A stretch of DNA of 64,000 bases from Tsuneonella suprasediminis (GTDB lineage Bacteria; Pseudomonadota; Alphaproteobacteria; Sphingomonadales; Sphingomonadaceae), in NCBI RefSeq assembly GCF_003605755.1, contig NZ_RAHJ01000018.1, positions 434,001-498,000 on the forward strand, written 5' to 3'. The notes under the pieces are model-generated. The model searched no databases. It was given only the letters and a program-made list of their open reading frames with translations, and had not been told where the DNA came from. A program made the translations under genes and the position numbers. Below are positions 28,863-38,051 of the stretch, one piece after another; the stretch's first letter is position 1; every line of letters starts with the position of its first letter.

Positions 28863-30224
28863 ATGAACCAAAATCAATCGAATGCGTCTGTCGAGCCGCC
28901 TAAAAAACGCAGTTTATGGCGCCAGCCTGCCGGTGTGTATCTGGTGTCGGCTACCGAATTCTGGGAGCGATTCAGCTATTACGGCATGACCGCGATGCTG
29001 GTGTTGTTTCTTTCGTCAGCGATCCCGGACGGTGGTTTGGGATGGAGCCGCGACGAAGCGCTTCATGCTTACGGAATCTTCGGCGGGGCTGCGTTTGCAC
29101 TACCTGCATTGGGTGGATGGATTTGCGATCGCTGGCTGGGGCATCACCGCGGCGTAGTGGGTGGCGGGTTAGGCATTCTGGCCGGAAATGCCGCCCTGTT
29201 CGCGGCGGGATATGTGCTGGGCGAAATGCGGACCATCCTTGCAATGGCAGGGCTGGCGCTGGTTGTTTTCGGCACCGGCTTGCTCAAGCCTGCCGTATCC
29301 GCTCTGATCGGCGGCCTTTACGATAGCGAAGACGGTGACGCGCGACAGGCCGGATATACCTTGTTCATGATGGGGATCTGGCTGGGGTCGATTGGAGGAA
29401 CGATTTTCTCCGGGGCTTTCGGGGAGGCACTGGGCTGGCGATGGGGGTTTCTCGCCTCTGCTGTCGGAATGGCATTGGGACTGTGCCTCTATCTCGCGCA
29501 GTCGGACCGGTTGATCGGGACGATGCAGCGCCAGCCGCAGGCTGAAATCGCTGCAAACCGTCAGAAGGGTAGTGTGCCTGGCGCGTGTTTGGCGATTGCC
29601 TGCATGACCTTCTTCACCGCTATTTATGCCATCGCCTTCTACCAGAAAGCAGGCGTTCTCACTCTGATGGTGCGTGACAGCACCGAACGGTTCGCCTTCG
29701 GTGCGACAATCCCCGCAGCGCTGTTCCTTACCGTGAGCACGGTCGGCTTCGTTCTGCTGGCACCAGTGGCGCAGATGATTGACGACAAGCTGGCTGCACA
29801 GGGGCGGCAGCCTGACATATTCATGAAACAGGCAGCCGGTCTTGCTGCACTACTGATTGGTTATTTCTTCTTTATCGGTGCGGCGAATGAAAGCGCGGGT
29901 GGCGGGCTTCATTCGCCTCTGTGGATCGTAGCAGGTTATTTGTTCTTTTCAGTGGGTGACGTCCTGATCTGGCCACCGCAGATTTCGACCATCAGCCGGA
30001 TTGCCCCCGCACATCGGGTCGGGCTGCTGATTGGCGTTTGGTATGTCACAGTTGGTGTAGGTAACTACATGGCCGGGTGGCTTGGGCCGCTCGCATCCGA
30101 AATCGGCCAAGTCTCTTATTTCATTAGCATACAGGCGCTGCTTGGCGTCTCAATCGTAATCCTGCTTGTCTTGCGCTGGACAGTACCGGCGTTGCGCCGT
30201 GCTGCGGATCCGGACGCAGAGTAG
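28863..30224 (+). CDS. POT/PTR family proton-coupled oligopeptide transporter
   Basis: 453 residues, about 12-14 transmembrane helices of the major facilitator superfamily. The POT proton-coupling motif E32-F-W-E35-R36 followed by FSYYGM is intact, as is a second PTR motif region (GTGLLKPAVSALIGGLY). POT carriers bring di- and tripeptides and some peptide mimics across the inner membrane. I use ATG 28863, preceded by AAGGA, because upstream codons are not family-like. The next gene starts 17 bp after its stop, so transporter and DoeA-like hydrolase are one operon. Confidence 0.92.
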   Translation: MNQNQSNASVEPPKKRSLWRQPAGVYLVSATEFWERFSYYGMTAMLVLFLSSAIPDGGLGWSRDEALHAYGIFGGAAFALPALGGWICDRWLGHHRGVVGGGLGILAGNAALFAAGYVLGEMRTILAMAGLALVVFGTGLLKPAVSALIGGLYDSEDGDARQAGYTLFMMGIWLGSIGGTIFSGAFGEALGWRWGFLASAVGMALGLCLYLAQSDRLIGTMQRQPQAEIAANRQKGSVPGACLAIACMTFFTAIYAIAFYQKAGVLTLMVRDSTERFAFGATIPAALFLTVSTVGFVLLAPVAQMIDDKLAAQGRQPDIFMKQAAGLAALLIGYFFFIGAANESAGGGLHSPLWIVAGYLFFSVGDVLIWPPQISTISRIAPAHRVGLLIGVWYVTVGVGNYMAGWLGPLASEIGQVSYFISIQALLGVSIVILLVLRWTVPALRRAADPDAE

Positions 30225-30241
30225 CCCAAAGAGGAATTAAT

Positions 30242-31435
30242 ATGTCTGAAGATCGCCCCGCAGCATATCTGCGTTTCGAACGTTCGGAATACGACACCCG
30301 TCTAAAAAATGTCCGGTCGGCGATGGCTCAACGCGGGATCGACACGCTTGTCCTGACCGACCCATGCAACCTCTACTACCTCAGTGGATACGATGCTTGG
30401 TCGTTTTACACGCCGCAGTACCTCGTGGTTCGGCAAGCGGATGCTCCGGTCTGGGTGGGGCGGGGTATCGACCGGAAGAGCGCGCGGATTACCAGCTGGC
30501 TCGCTGATGACGATATCATCGCTTATCCAGACGACTATGTGCAGGCGGCCGATAAGCATCCCGCCCAGCCGCTTTGCGCTCTGTTGGCGGAAAGGGGCTG
30601 GGATAAAGGCGTGTTGGGACTGGAAGCGAGCAATTATTACCTGACTGCGCTGGCCAGCGATATTATCCGGGCGGAAACACCTAATGCACAAGTGGTCGAT
30701 GCCAGCTTGCTGGTGAACTGGGTGCGATTGATCAAATCGCCTGCCGAAGTCGAATATATGCGTAAAGCGGCGCAAATCGTGCAGGGAGCCATGACGGTTG
30801 CGACGCAAGGTGCACGCCCCGGCGTTCAGGAAAACGAGCTGGCTGGCGATATCTATCGCGCGCTGATTGCAGGGACAGACGGGGCAGGGGGGACATATAC
30901 CAGTTCCCCGCCGTTCATGCCGTCGGGTGACTGGGTTGATACGCCACATCTCAGCTGGCGCAATCAGCCGTATGGAAATGATGTTCAGGTGAATTTCGAG
31001 CTGATGGCATGCCACCATCGCTACCACGTCCCGATGTCGCGAACCGTGTGGATCGGGACTCCACCCCCTGCCGTACGCGATCTCGAAAGCATCGCGGTGG
31101 AAGCATTGAACGCTGCGCTGGATGCTGTGAAACCCGGCGCGCGCTTGTATGAGGTCGAGGCAGCCTGGCAATCGGTTGCCCGGCCGCGCGGTGTCAGCAA
31201 GACATCGCGCTGCGGGTACCCCATCGGCATCGCATATCCACCAACACTGGGCGAGCTGACCGCCAGCATCCGGCCTGGCGACGAGACTGTTTTGCAGCCT
31301 GGCATGACATTCCACCTGATGCCAGGTGTCTGGCAGGATGGTGCATCGATTGTGATCACCGAGGCATTCCACGTGACCGAAAACGGCGCCGAACGCTTCT
31401 GCAGTTTCCCACAACGGCTGGTGGTGAACGACTGA
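30242..31435 (+). CDS. doeA: Ectoine hydrolase DoeA/EutD-like, M24 fold without metal ligands
   Basis: 397 residues: creatinase-like N-domain and M24 pita-bread domain. It resembles DoeA/EutD as I remember them, with GYDAWSFY at 49-56, CGYPIGIAYPP near 324-334 and MTFHLMPG near 355-362. The five metal ligands of M24 peptidases are largely lost: positions near 251-253 read NFE, D near 264 is P, and H near 326 is Y. That matches metal-independent creatinase and EutD, which open rings or C-N bonds, and argues against aminopeptidase P activity. It sits in the transporter-regulator operon. Confidence 0.85.
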   Translation: MSEDRPAAYLRFERSEYDTRLKNVRSAMAQRGIDTLVLTDPCNLYYLSGYDAWSFYTPQYLVVRQADAPVWVGRGIDRKSARITSWLADDDIIAYPDDYVQAADKHPAQPLCALLAERGWDKGVLGLEASNYYLTALASDIIRAETPNAQVVDASLLVNWVRLIKSPAEVEYMRKAAQIVQGAMTVATQGARPGVQENELAGDIYRALIAGTDGAGGTYTSSPPFMPSGDWVDTPHLSWRNQPYGNDVQVNFELMACHHRYHVPMSRTVWIGTPPPAVRDLESIAVEALNAALDAVKPGARLYEVEAAWQSVARPRGVSKTSRCGYPIGIAYPPTLGELTASIRPGDETVLQPGMTFHLMPGVWQDGASIVITEAFHVTENGAERFCSFPQRLVVND

Positions 31436-31485
31436 GCAGGCGGGGCGATAGCGCGGCCCAGATAGTTTTTGGAAAGTGAGAGGCG

Positions 31486-32019
31486 ATGAAAGTCACACCG
31501 ATAAGAAGTTTCCGGTCTAGTGTGGGGACGGTCCAGTTGGATGCCACTGACATGGCAATTCTCAGCATTTTGCAGGACAATGGCCGGATCACCAATTCGC
31601 GTCTCGCGCTCGATGTCGATCTGTCCGAAAGTGCTTGCTTCAACCGGGTGCGTCGGCTCGAACAGGCGAAAGTGATCGAGGGGTATCGTGCGGTCATTTC
31701 GCAACGGGCGCTTGGCTCTTTCATTACTGTCTTGGCCGATGTGACGCTGGAATCGCATAAACATCATGAGCATTCGCGGTTTGAGCGCATCGTTATGGAA
31801 ATTCCGGAAATCGTCGAATGCACGGCCACGTCCGGCCAGTTCGATTACCGATTGAAAGTCGTGGCCGTGGACATGGACGACTACATGCGTCTGATGGACG
31901 ATCTGTCCGAGCGACATGATCGGATCGGCCAGTTTTTCTCCAACGTTGTAATGAAGACAGTAAAGCACCGCCCGAATTTCATCCGCGGAGCCGACGATAA
32001 CGGGGAGGCCGAACTGTGA
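31486..32019 (+). CDS. Lrp/AsnC family regulator
   Basis: 177 residues: an HTH (LDATDMAILSILQDNGRITN, then LSESACFNRVRRLE) and a RAM domain (ECTATSGQFDYRLKV). It is 50 bp after doeA and its stop overlaps the GTG start of the S9 peptidase (GTGA at 32016-32019), so it is co-transcribed with both and probably responds to an amino acid product of the operon. It is clearly different from the DoeX-like protein at 12511, so the island has two such sensors. Confidence 0.9.
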   Translation: MKVTPIRSFRSSVGTVQLDATDMAILSILQDNGRITNSRLALDVDLSESACFNRVRRLEQAKVIEGYRAVISQRALGSFITVLADVTLESHKHHEHSRFERIVMEIPEIVECTATSGQFDYRLKVVAVDMDDYMRLMDDLSERHDRIGQFFSNVVMKTVKHRPNFIRGADDNGEAEL

Positions 32020-34334
32020 AGGCGCTGAGCACATTTCGCGCGATCGCGCTGTTCGCCACCGTTGCTGTAGTCACGCCTGTTCAGGCGAGCACGAACGGGC
32101 AGTGCGATTTCGCCTGTCGCGAAAGCCGTGGAGATGTGTTTTCTCCCGATGCGGTTCGCCAGCTGTCCGATGCGATTGCACCGGCTGCCCCGGCAGTTGT
32201 GTGGCAGAGTGACAGCAAGGCGTTCTACTATGCGCGCACGTTGGCAAGCGATGTCGCGTTGTACAAAGTCGATCCCATAGCGCAGACCCGGCAAGAGGTT
32301 ATTCGCGCGTCGACAATCCTCGCCCGCGCCGGCGTGAAGGGGGTGCCGGCAGGCTCACTGCCTGCCGCGGCGTTATCTGTCGATGGCGGCGGGCAGCGCG
32401 TGAGGCTCAACATCGGCGAAGAACGACTGACCTATACTCTAGCGGATAATACCGTGTCGCGTTCGCGACCCGATCGCCATGCAGCGACGTCACCGGATGG
32501 GCAGTACAAAGTTTGGACGAAAGACCATAACCTGTACAGTTCGACCGCAGATGGCGACGCAGTGCAGTTAAGCAACGATGGAGAACTGTGGCGCAGCTTC
32601 TCTTCCGGCATGGCAGACACACAGCCTACCGATATCGCTGCGATTACCGGCAGAGCCGATGCTCGCGCGCCGCGCATCGGCTGGATCGGTTCCGGGACCA
32701 AATTCTACATCCAGCGACAAGACCTGCGAACCACAGGCGACCTGTGGCAAATCGATTCACTGGCTCAACCGCGTCCTCGCATGATTACGCAGAAAATGCC
32801 TCTGCCCGGCGAAACGAACCTGCCGGTTTCCGAGCTATGGATTTTCGATGCAAAGGGTGGCCCGGCTGTACGTGTGGACACAGGCGATTGGGTTCATGTC
32901 GGCAACCTCGATCCGGGGCAGGGCGGCATATGGCCATCGCGCGATGGCAGAACGCTCTATTTCGCGCGAATGACGCGTGGCTACTCAGCGGTAGAGCTGT
33001 GTGCGGCAGATGTCGCGACGGGCAAAGTGCGGGTGATCTTGCGGGAAGCGCCGAGCGATGGATGGTCGGTGCGCTTCGCTGATTTTCGAGAGCTGGAGAA
33101 AGGCTTCCTGTGGCGAAGCGACCGAAGTGGTTTCCAGCATTACGGCCTTTACGACTGGTCGGGACGGTTTGTTCGCGATGTGACGCCGGGAAACACTTCG
33201 GCGTGGTCGATCCTCGATCTCAGCCCGGACGGGCGCGAGATGATCTACACCGCGTTCGACGATGCGAGGTACCGCAATCCGGCGCAGTTTCGCATACATA
33301 TCGCCAAAATCGGGACCGGCAAATCGCGACCGCTCGACCGTGAAGACGCCCATCACGAAGTGACACTCGCGCCGGATGGGCGGCATTATGTCGATGCGTT
33401 TTCCCGCCCGGATCTTGCACCCACGATGGTGGTGCGCGACCGGGCCGGTGTGATCGTCATGACCGTGGAAAGCTCCGATACCAGCGCGCTGGAGCGTTCG
33501 GGCTGGCGCTCACCGGCGCGCATTCGCACGTTGGCAGCCGATAAAGCGACGCCGCTTTATGGATGGCTATGGCTGCCCGGACAAAACAGCGACGAGGGTA
33601 GTTTGCCGATTGTGGCCGACGTCTATCCCGGCCCATCCACCGAGATGGGGCCGATCCGCTTCGATCCCGACAATCCCAACGGTCGTCTGGCAGCGGCGGG
33701 GTTTGCAGTGTTGAATATTGGCCAGCGCGGCGGCACGTTCATCAGGGGCAAGCGATATCAGCATTACCCGTTTGAAGTCGGTAGTGTGCGCGATTATCCG
33801 ATTGCGGATAACAAGGCCGCGATCCGTGGGGTGGCGAGCCAGTTCCCCGTGATCGATATCGACCGGGTGAGCATCATTGGTCATTCAGGCGGGGGCCTGA
33901 TGGCGGCAACCGCGATGATGCTGGCGCCCGATTTCTACAAGGTCGGCGTGGCATCGGCGGGCAACCACGATAACCACCTCTACGAGATGGGGTCGGGCGA
34001 ATTCAATTTCGGGGACCCCCTGACAGGGCCGGCCGGTTCGCCCGATGGATATGCAACCAATCAGGCCCTCGCACCGCGTTTACAGGGCAAGTTGCTGTTG
34101 ATCCATGGCGCTTTGGATAACGACGTGCCGCTAGGTAATACGATGCGATTGTCAGATGCTTTGATCAAAGCGGGCAAGAATTTCGACCTGCTGATCCTGC
34201 CGTCGCAACGACACGGCTTTCGTGGAGTGGACCGCGAATATGTACGGCGCAAGACGCTGGCTTATCTGCTTGAGCATCTCGACGGGGTCGAGCCGCCAGT
34301 GGATTTGATGCCAACGGCACCGTCCGGACAATAA
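32016..34334 (+). CDS. Exported S9 prolyl oligopeptidase/dipeptidyl-peptidase IV family hydrolase
   Basis: 772 residues with a signal peptide of about 25 (ending VQA), a beta-propeller-like middle and a C-terminal alpha/beta hydrolase domain. Catalytic triad: S624 in GHSGGG, D701 in HGALDND and H733 in RHGF. The family trims peptides, often at proline, in the periplasm or outside. Start is GTG 32016, coupled to the Lrp gene. With the POT transporter upstream it suggests peptides are cut outside and imported. A 11-bp hairpin follows at 34340-34368. Confidence 0.9.
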   Translation: MKALSTFRAIALFATVAVVTPVQASTNGQCDFACRESRGDVFSPDAVRQLSDAIAPAAPAVVWQSDSKAFYYARTLASDVALYKVDPIAQTRQEVIRASTILARAGVKGVPAGSLPAAALSVDGGGQRVRLNIGEERLTYTLADNTVSRSRPDRHAATSPDGQYKVWTKDHNLYSSTADGDAVQLSNDGELWRSFSSGMADTQPTDIAAITGRADARAPRIGWIGSGTKFYIQRQDLRTTGDLWQIDSLAQPRPRMITQKMPLPGETNLPVSELWIFDAKGGPAVRVDTGDWVHVGNLDPGQGGIWPSRDGRTLYFARMTRGYSAVELCAADVATGKVRVILREAPSDGWSVRFADFRELEKGFLWRSDRSGFQHYGLYDWSGRFVRDVTPGNTSAWSILDLSPDGREMIYTAFDDARYRNPAQFRIHIAKIGTGKSRPLDREDAHHEVTLAPDGRHYVDAFSRPDLAPTMVVRDRAGVIVMTVESSDTSALERSGWRSPARIRTLAADKATPLYGWLWLPGQNSDEGSLPIVADVYPGPSTEMGPIRFDPDNPNGRLAAAGFAVLNIGQRGGTFIRGKRYQHYPFEVGSVRDYPIADNKAAIRGVASQFPVIDIDRVSIIGHSGGGLMAATAMMLAPDFYKVGVASAGNHDNHLYEMGSGEFNFGDPLTGPAGSPDGYATNQALAPRLQGKLLLIHGALDNDVPLGNTMRLSDALIKAGKNFDLLILPSQRHGFRGVDREYVRRKTLAYLLEHLDGVEPPVDLMPTAPSGQ

Positions 34335-34339
34335 GGCCA

Positions 34340-34368
34340 CGGGTGTCCGGCATGGCACCGGACACCCG
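34340..34368. terminator. Bidirectional hairpin terminator
   Basis: Perfect 11-bp stem (CGGGTGTCCGG and complement) with a 7-nt loop between the convergent S9 peptidase (stop 34334) and ridA (stop 34383). Confidence 0.7.
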
Positions 34369-34382
34369 AATGGCGCCATCCA

Positions 34383-34730
34383 TCAGGGCAGCGCGGCCGT
34401 AACGATCACTTCGACTTTGTAGTCGGGCGTTGCCAGTTTTACTTCGCCGGTCGCGCGGGTGGGGGCGTTGGCGCCGCCGATCCATTCTTCCCACACCCCG
34501 TTCATCGCGCCAAAATCGGCCATATCGGCAAGCCAGATCGTGGCCGTGAGCAGGCGCGACTTGTCGGTTCCCGCTTCGGCAAGAAGCTGGTCGACATTTT
34601 CGAGTACAGCGCGGGTCTGGGCCGCGGCATCCTCACCTGGCGCCCCGACCTGGCCTGCGAGATGGACAATGCCGTTATGGATCACGGCCTGGCTCATGCG
34701 GACACCGGAATGGAGGCGTTCGATTGTCAT
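34383..34730 (-). CDS. ridA: RidA/YjgF/YER057c family imine deaminase
   Basis: 115 residues. RidA proteins hydrolyse 2-iminoacids and enamines made by PLP enzymes and amino acid oxidases, protecting PLP enzymes. The substrate-binding arginine region is visible (PTRATGEVKLATPDYKVEV), as is the LENVDQLLAEAG helix. It is the last gene of the alr-dadA-ridA block (25 bp after dadA), a fitting place since DadA makes imino acids. It could also clear iminosuccinate or dehydroamino acids from the EutB-type reaction. Confidence 0.9.
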   Translation of the reverse strand: MTIERLHSGVRMSQAVIHNGIVHLAGQVGAPGEDAAAQTRAVLENVDQLLAEAGTDKSRLLTATIWLADMADFGAMNGVWEEWIGGANAPTRATGEVKLATPDYKVEVIVTAALP

Positions 34731-34755
34731 GATGTTTATCCTTCTGGTTGTTTCA

Positions 34756-36012
34756 TTATGAATAGCGCTTGATGTTGAAGCCGTCGGGTTCGACGGGCGG
34801 CTTCTGACCCGAAATCAGGTGCGTGATGAGGCTTGCCGAACCGCAGGCCAGGGTCCAGCCCAGTGTGCCATGGCCTGTGTTGAGGAACAGGTTTCGTACC
34901 GGGGTAGAGCCGACAATCGGAGTGCTGTCGGGCGTCATCGGACGCAGCCCGGACCAGAAATTTGACGGAGCTTCGTTTGTCGCTGCGCCCGGGAACAGAT
35001 CGTTCAAAGAATGGCGCAAGCTGATTTCGCGCGCTGGCGGTAACACCGCGTTGAAGCCGGACAGTTCCGCCATACCGCCTACGCGAATGCGATCGCCAAG
35101 GCGCGTGATCGCGATTTTATAGCTTTCGTCCAGCAGGGTCGATGTGGGGGCCACTTCCGGGTTCGCAATCGGCAAGGTAATCGAATATCCTTTCACTGGA
35201 TAAACCGGAACGCGGATACCGGCAGGGGCAAGCAATGCGGGCGTGTAGCTGCCAGTGGCGACCAGATAGGCATCGCCTTGGACAATCCCTTTATCGGTGC
35301 GTACCCCTGCGATGATGTCGCCCACCCGATCGATTGCCTCGATACGGGTATCGTATCGTACTTCGACATTCTCCGTGACCAGACGGCGGGCGAGCTGACT
35401 GGTAAACAGGTGGCAGTCGCCGGTTTCATCGCCGGGAAGGCGCAAGCCACCCACAAACCGGTCGCGCGATGCAGCAAGGCCCGGTTCGGCACTGATGCAG
35501 CCATCCGGGTCGAGCACTTCGTAAGGCACGCCGTAGCTTTGCAGAACGGCAATGTCGCCTGCGCTCGCGTCGACCTGTTTGTGCGTCCGGAACAGTTGCA
35601 AGGTTCCGCGTGAACCATGGTCGTAGTGGAGGTCGAGCCTGTTTCGCAATGCGACGAGTTCATCCCGGCTATACTCTGCCAGACTGACCATCCGGCTCTT
35701 GTTCAAGGCGTACCGTGACGCGGTGCAATTTCGAAGCATGGCGGCGATCCAGCGCATCATTGCCGGATCGAAACGAGGGCGCAGGATCAGCGGAGCATGT
35801 TCCATGAACAGCCAGCGCATTGCTTTCACGGGAATGCCGGGCGCGGCCCACGGGGAGGCATAGCCTGGCGAAATTTCACCGGCGTTGGCGAAGCTGGTTT
35901 CCATTGCCGGGCCGGGTTGCCGGTCCAGCAGGACCACTTCGTGCCCAGCTTCGGCCAGATACCACGCCGATGTGACGCCGATCACCCCAGCGCCCAAAAC
36001 AACGACTCTCAC
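34756..36012 (-). CDS. dadA: D-amino acid dehydrogenase (FAD), DadA family
   Basis: 418 residues with an N-terminal FAD-binding GAGVIGVTSAWYLAE and the closing GHGTLGWTLACGS region of the DAO family. It oxidises D-amino acids to 2-oxo acids plus ammonia, passing electrons to the respiratory chain. Start codon is GTG at 36012, overlapping the stop of alr (GTGA). Pairing of dadA with an alanine racemase is the classical arrangement for alanine catabolism. Confidence 0.93.
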   Translation of the reverse strand: MRVVVLGAGVIGVTSAWYLAEAGHEVVLLDRQPGPAMETSFANAGEISPGYASPWAAPGIPVKAMRWLFMEHAPLILRPRFDPAMMRWIAAMLRNCTASRYALNKSRMVSLAEYSRDELVALRNRLDLHYDHGSRGTLQLFRTHKQVDASAGDIAVLQSYGVPYEVLDPDGCISAEPGLAASRDRFVGGLRLPGDETGDCHLFTSQLARRLVTENVEVRYDTRIEAIDRVGDIIAGVRTDKGIVQGDAYLVATGSYTPALLAPAGIRVPVYPVKGYSITLPIANPEVAPTSTLLDESYKIAITRLGDRIRVGGMAELSGFNAVLPPAREISLRHSLNDLFPGAATNEAPSNFWSGLRPMTPDSTPIVGSTPVRNLFLNTGHGTLGWTLACGSASLITHLISGQKPPVEPDGFNIKRYS

Positions 36013-37160
36013 ATCAGGTCTCCCGGATTGATAAATTCGATATCGCCTTGCTCGGAGTAGATCCGCTGATGGCGGCTCCCGGTCCGGGTTAGGATTTCAT
36101 AAGCGATCGTGTCTGCATCGCGGGCCACGTCGGCCAGCGTCTGCGATGGTCCGATCAGTTCGACGAAGTTGCCTTCGCGCAGAGTCTGGCTGGTGAGCGC
36201 GTCGATGCAGACGGTCATGCTATCCATCGATATGCGGCCAGCGATGGGAAGTCGGGTGCCTTCGAAATAGGCCGCGCCGATTCCGCTCAGGCTGCGAGGC
36301 CAGCCGTCGGCATAGCCGATTGCAATTGTCGCCAGACGCTGCGCTGTCGGTGCGATATGCGTCAGTCCATAACCCACCCCGGTTCCGGCAACGATCTCGC
36401 GAATTTGCAGAACACGCGCACTTAGTCTTACGACCGGGCGCAGGCTTGCCGTGCCGGGACCGGGATCGACACCGTAGAGTGCAATGCCGGGGCGGACAGC
36501 ATCGCAGTGGAATGGTTTTGCCAACATGCTGCCTGCGCTGTTGGCGATCGAGCGGGGAACATCGGGGAACAAAGCAGACAGGCTGGAAAAGGTCGCAAGC
36601 TGATCGCGATTGGCTGAGTGGGCCGGATCGTCGGCACAGGCCAGATGGGTCATCAGCAGCCTGAAATCGATTTCCCTTCGCAACGAAGCATCTCTGGCGA
36701 AATCTGCAGCCAGTGCCGCGGGCAGGCCGAGCCGTGACATTCCGCTATCCACTTGCAGCGCGGCGGGCAGCGCCTGCCCCCGTTCGCGAGCCAGGGTGCG
36801 CCAGTTCCGGAGTTGAAGTGCGGAATTGATGACCGGAATGAAACCTCGATCCGCACATACTGCTTCGTTACCAGGATCGATTCCATTCAGAATGTAAACG
36901 GTGCAGTCAGGACCAAGAACAGGCTCTATCGAAATAGCTTCGCAAAGCTGGGCGACGAAGAACAGACGGCATCCCTCGCGCTGCAATGCAGGAACCACCC
37001 GGCAGGCGCCAAGTCCATACGCATCGGCTTTTACAACAGCACCGCATTGAGCGGGCTTAACCTGACAGGAGATTGCGCGATAATTGGCGCGCAAGGCATC
37101 CAGATCGATTTCCATGATACTGGACGCGGCATATTGGTGATATCGTTCGGCCATGGCCAC
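36009..37160 (-). CDS. alr: Alanine racemase, catabolic type
   Basis: 383 residues, fold-type III PLP enzyme. K44 in VVKADAYGLG binds PLP; the GVGYGLTH segment holds the catalytic tyrosine from the other subunit. It interconverts L- and D-alanine. Its position with dadA, and an Lrp gene divergent to it, marks it as the catabolic (DadX-like) racemase that supplies D-alanine to DadA rather than the cell-wall enzyme, though a single gene can do both. Confidence 0.93.
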   Translation of the reverse strand: MAMAERYHQYAASSIMEIDLDALRANYRAISCQVKPAQCGAVVKADAYGLGACRVVPALQREGCRLFFVAQLCEAISIEPVLGPDCTVYILNGIDPGNEAVCADRGFIPVINSALQLRNWRTLARERGQALPAALQVDSGMSRLGLPAALAADFARDASLRREIDFRLLMTHLACADDPAHSANRDQLATFSSLSALFPDVPRSIANSAGSMLAKPFHCDAVRPGIALYGVDPGPGTASLRPVVRLSARVLQIREIVAGTGVGYGLTHIAPTAQRLATIAIGYADGWPRSLSGIGAAYFEGTRLPIAGRISMDSMTVCIDALTSQTLREGNFVELIGPSQTLADVARDADTIAYEILTRTGSRHQRIYSEQGDIEFINPGDLM

Positions 37161-37231
37161 CTCCCTGCCGCAGGGATAGGGGACAAAGATTCGAAATATC
37201 TGCCGATGTGGCGCGGTTTATTCTGATCTTC

Positions 37232-37250
37232 GCTCGTAATATGCACGAGC
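37232..37250. promoter_or_regulatory. Inverted repeat between alr and lrp, candidate operator
   Basis: GCTCGT-7 nt-ACGAGC lies 24 bp before the Lrp start and 72 bp before alr, in the divergent gap. Its place fits autoregulation and control of alr-dadA by the neighbouring Lrp protein; arms are short, so support is modest. Confidence 0.35.
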
Positions 37251-37273
37251 TGCGAACAAATGGATTATTTTGC

Positions 37274-37720
37274 ATGGCCATGCTGGATGAGATCGATCGC
37301 CGGATAGTAAAGTGTCTCCGGCTCGATGCGCGGATCACCAACAATGCTCTCGCCGAAGCGGTCGGCCTGTCCCCATCCGCCTGCCTGCGCCGTATCAGAA
37401 TTCTCGAACGATCCGGCGTTATACAGGGTTATACCGCAATTATCTCCGGTCTGGGGCCGGGGGAAGGAATGAGCGCGATTGTCCAGATCGAACTGGAGCG
37501 TCAGACAGAAGAATATCTCGCCCGGTTCGAGAATGCACTGCGAATGCATCCCGAGATTCAGGAATGGTATCTGATGACAGGCGATGGCGATTATCTGCTG
37601 CGCGTACAGATTGCCGGTATCGATGATTATGGCAACTTCCACCGCGATGTATTGTCGCGGCTGCCGGGAGTATCTCGTATCACATCGAGCTTCGCCATGC
37701 GCAGCCATCGGGGGCGATAA
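37274..37720 (+). CDS. Lrp/AsnC family regulator of the alr-dadA operon (likely)
   Basis: About 148 residues from ATG 37274 (a second ATG is at 37280): HTH with ARITNNALAEAVGLSPSACLRRI, then a RAM domain with MTGDGDYLLRVQIAG. Being divergent from alr over only 113 bp, it is most simply the alanine- or D-alanine-responsive regulator of that operon, like DadR/Lrp elsewhere. It is more canonical than the two other Lrp proteins of the island. Confidence 0.9.
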   Translation: MAMLDEIDRRIVKCLRLDARITNNALAEAVGLSPSACLRRIRILERSGVIQGYTAIISGLGPGEGMSAIVQIELERQTEEYLARFENALRMHPEIQEWYLMTGDGDYLLRVQIAGIDDYGNFHRDVLSRLPGVSRITSSFAMRSHRGR

Positions 37721-38051
37721 CGGCGCGACCTCGTTAAGTTAGGGACATAAAATTTATACGTTCAGTTTTGAACGAAAACCCGCATATAATTGTATCCTCC
37801 CCTGCGTGCAAACTGCGCTCGTATCGGGCAACTTCCTATTATGATCCTTCCGTCCGAGGGCGGACTGAACGCATGTGTGATGGCGTTCGGTTTCTTCGGA
37901 TTGAACCTGAAGAGAAAGAAGAATTGTCTGTTTCTTCAGGGATATGCCGGATACATCACGCCTCACTCTCTTGTACAATAGGCTCAATCGAAATGCTGAG
38001 CACGGGGGACTGCCGGCGCTGCAGCAATCAGACGAGCAAGGGGGGTTAAAA
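37721..38051. other. Intergenic region before truncated receptor gene
   Basis: 331 bp without a supported ORF. A short hairpin CGTTCA-GTTT-TGAACG (37759-37774) followed by AAAA lies near the Lrp stop. The remainder carries no strong repeat; it probably holds the receptor promoter. Confidence 0.4.
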
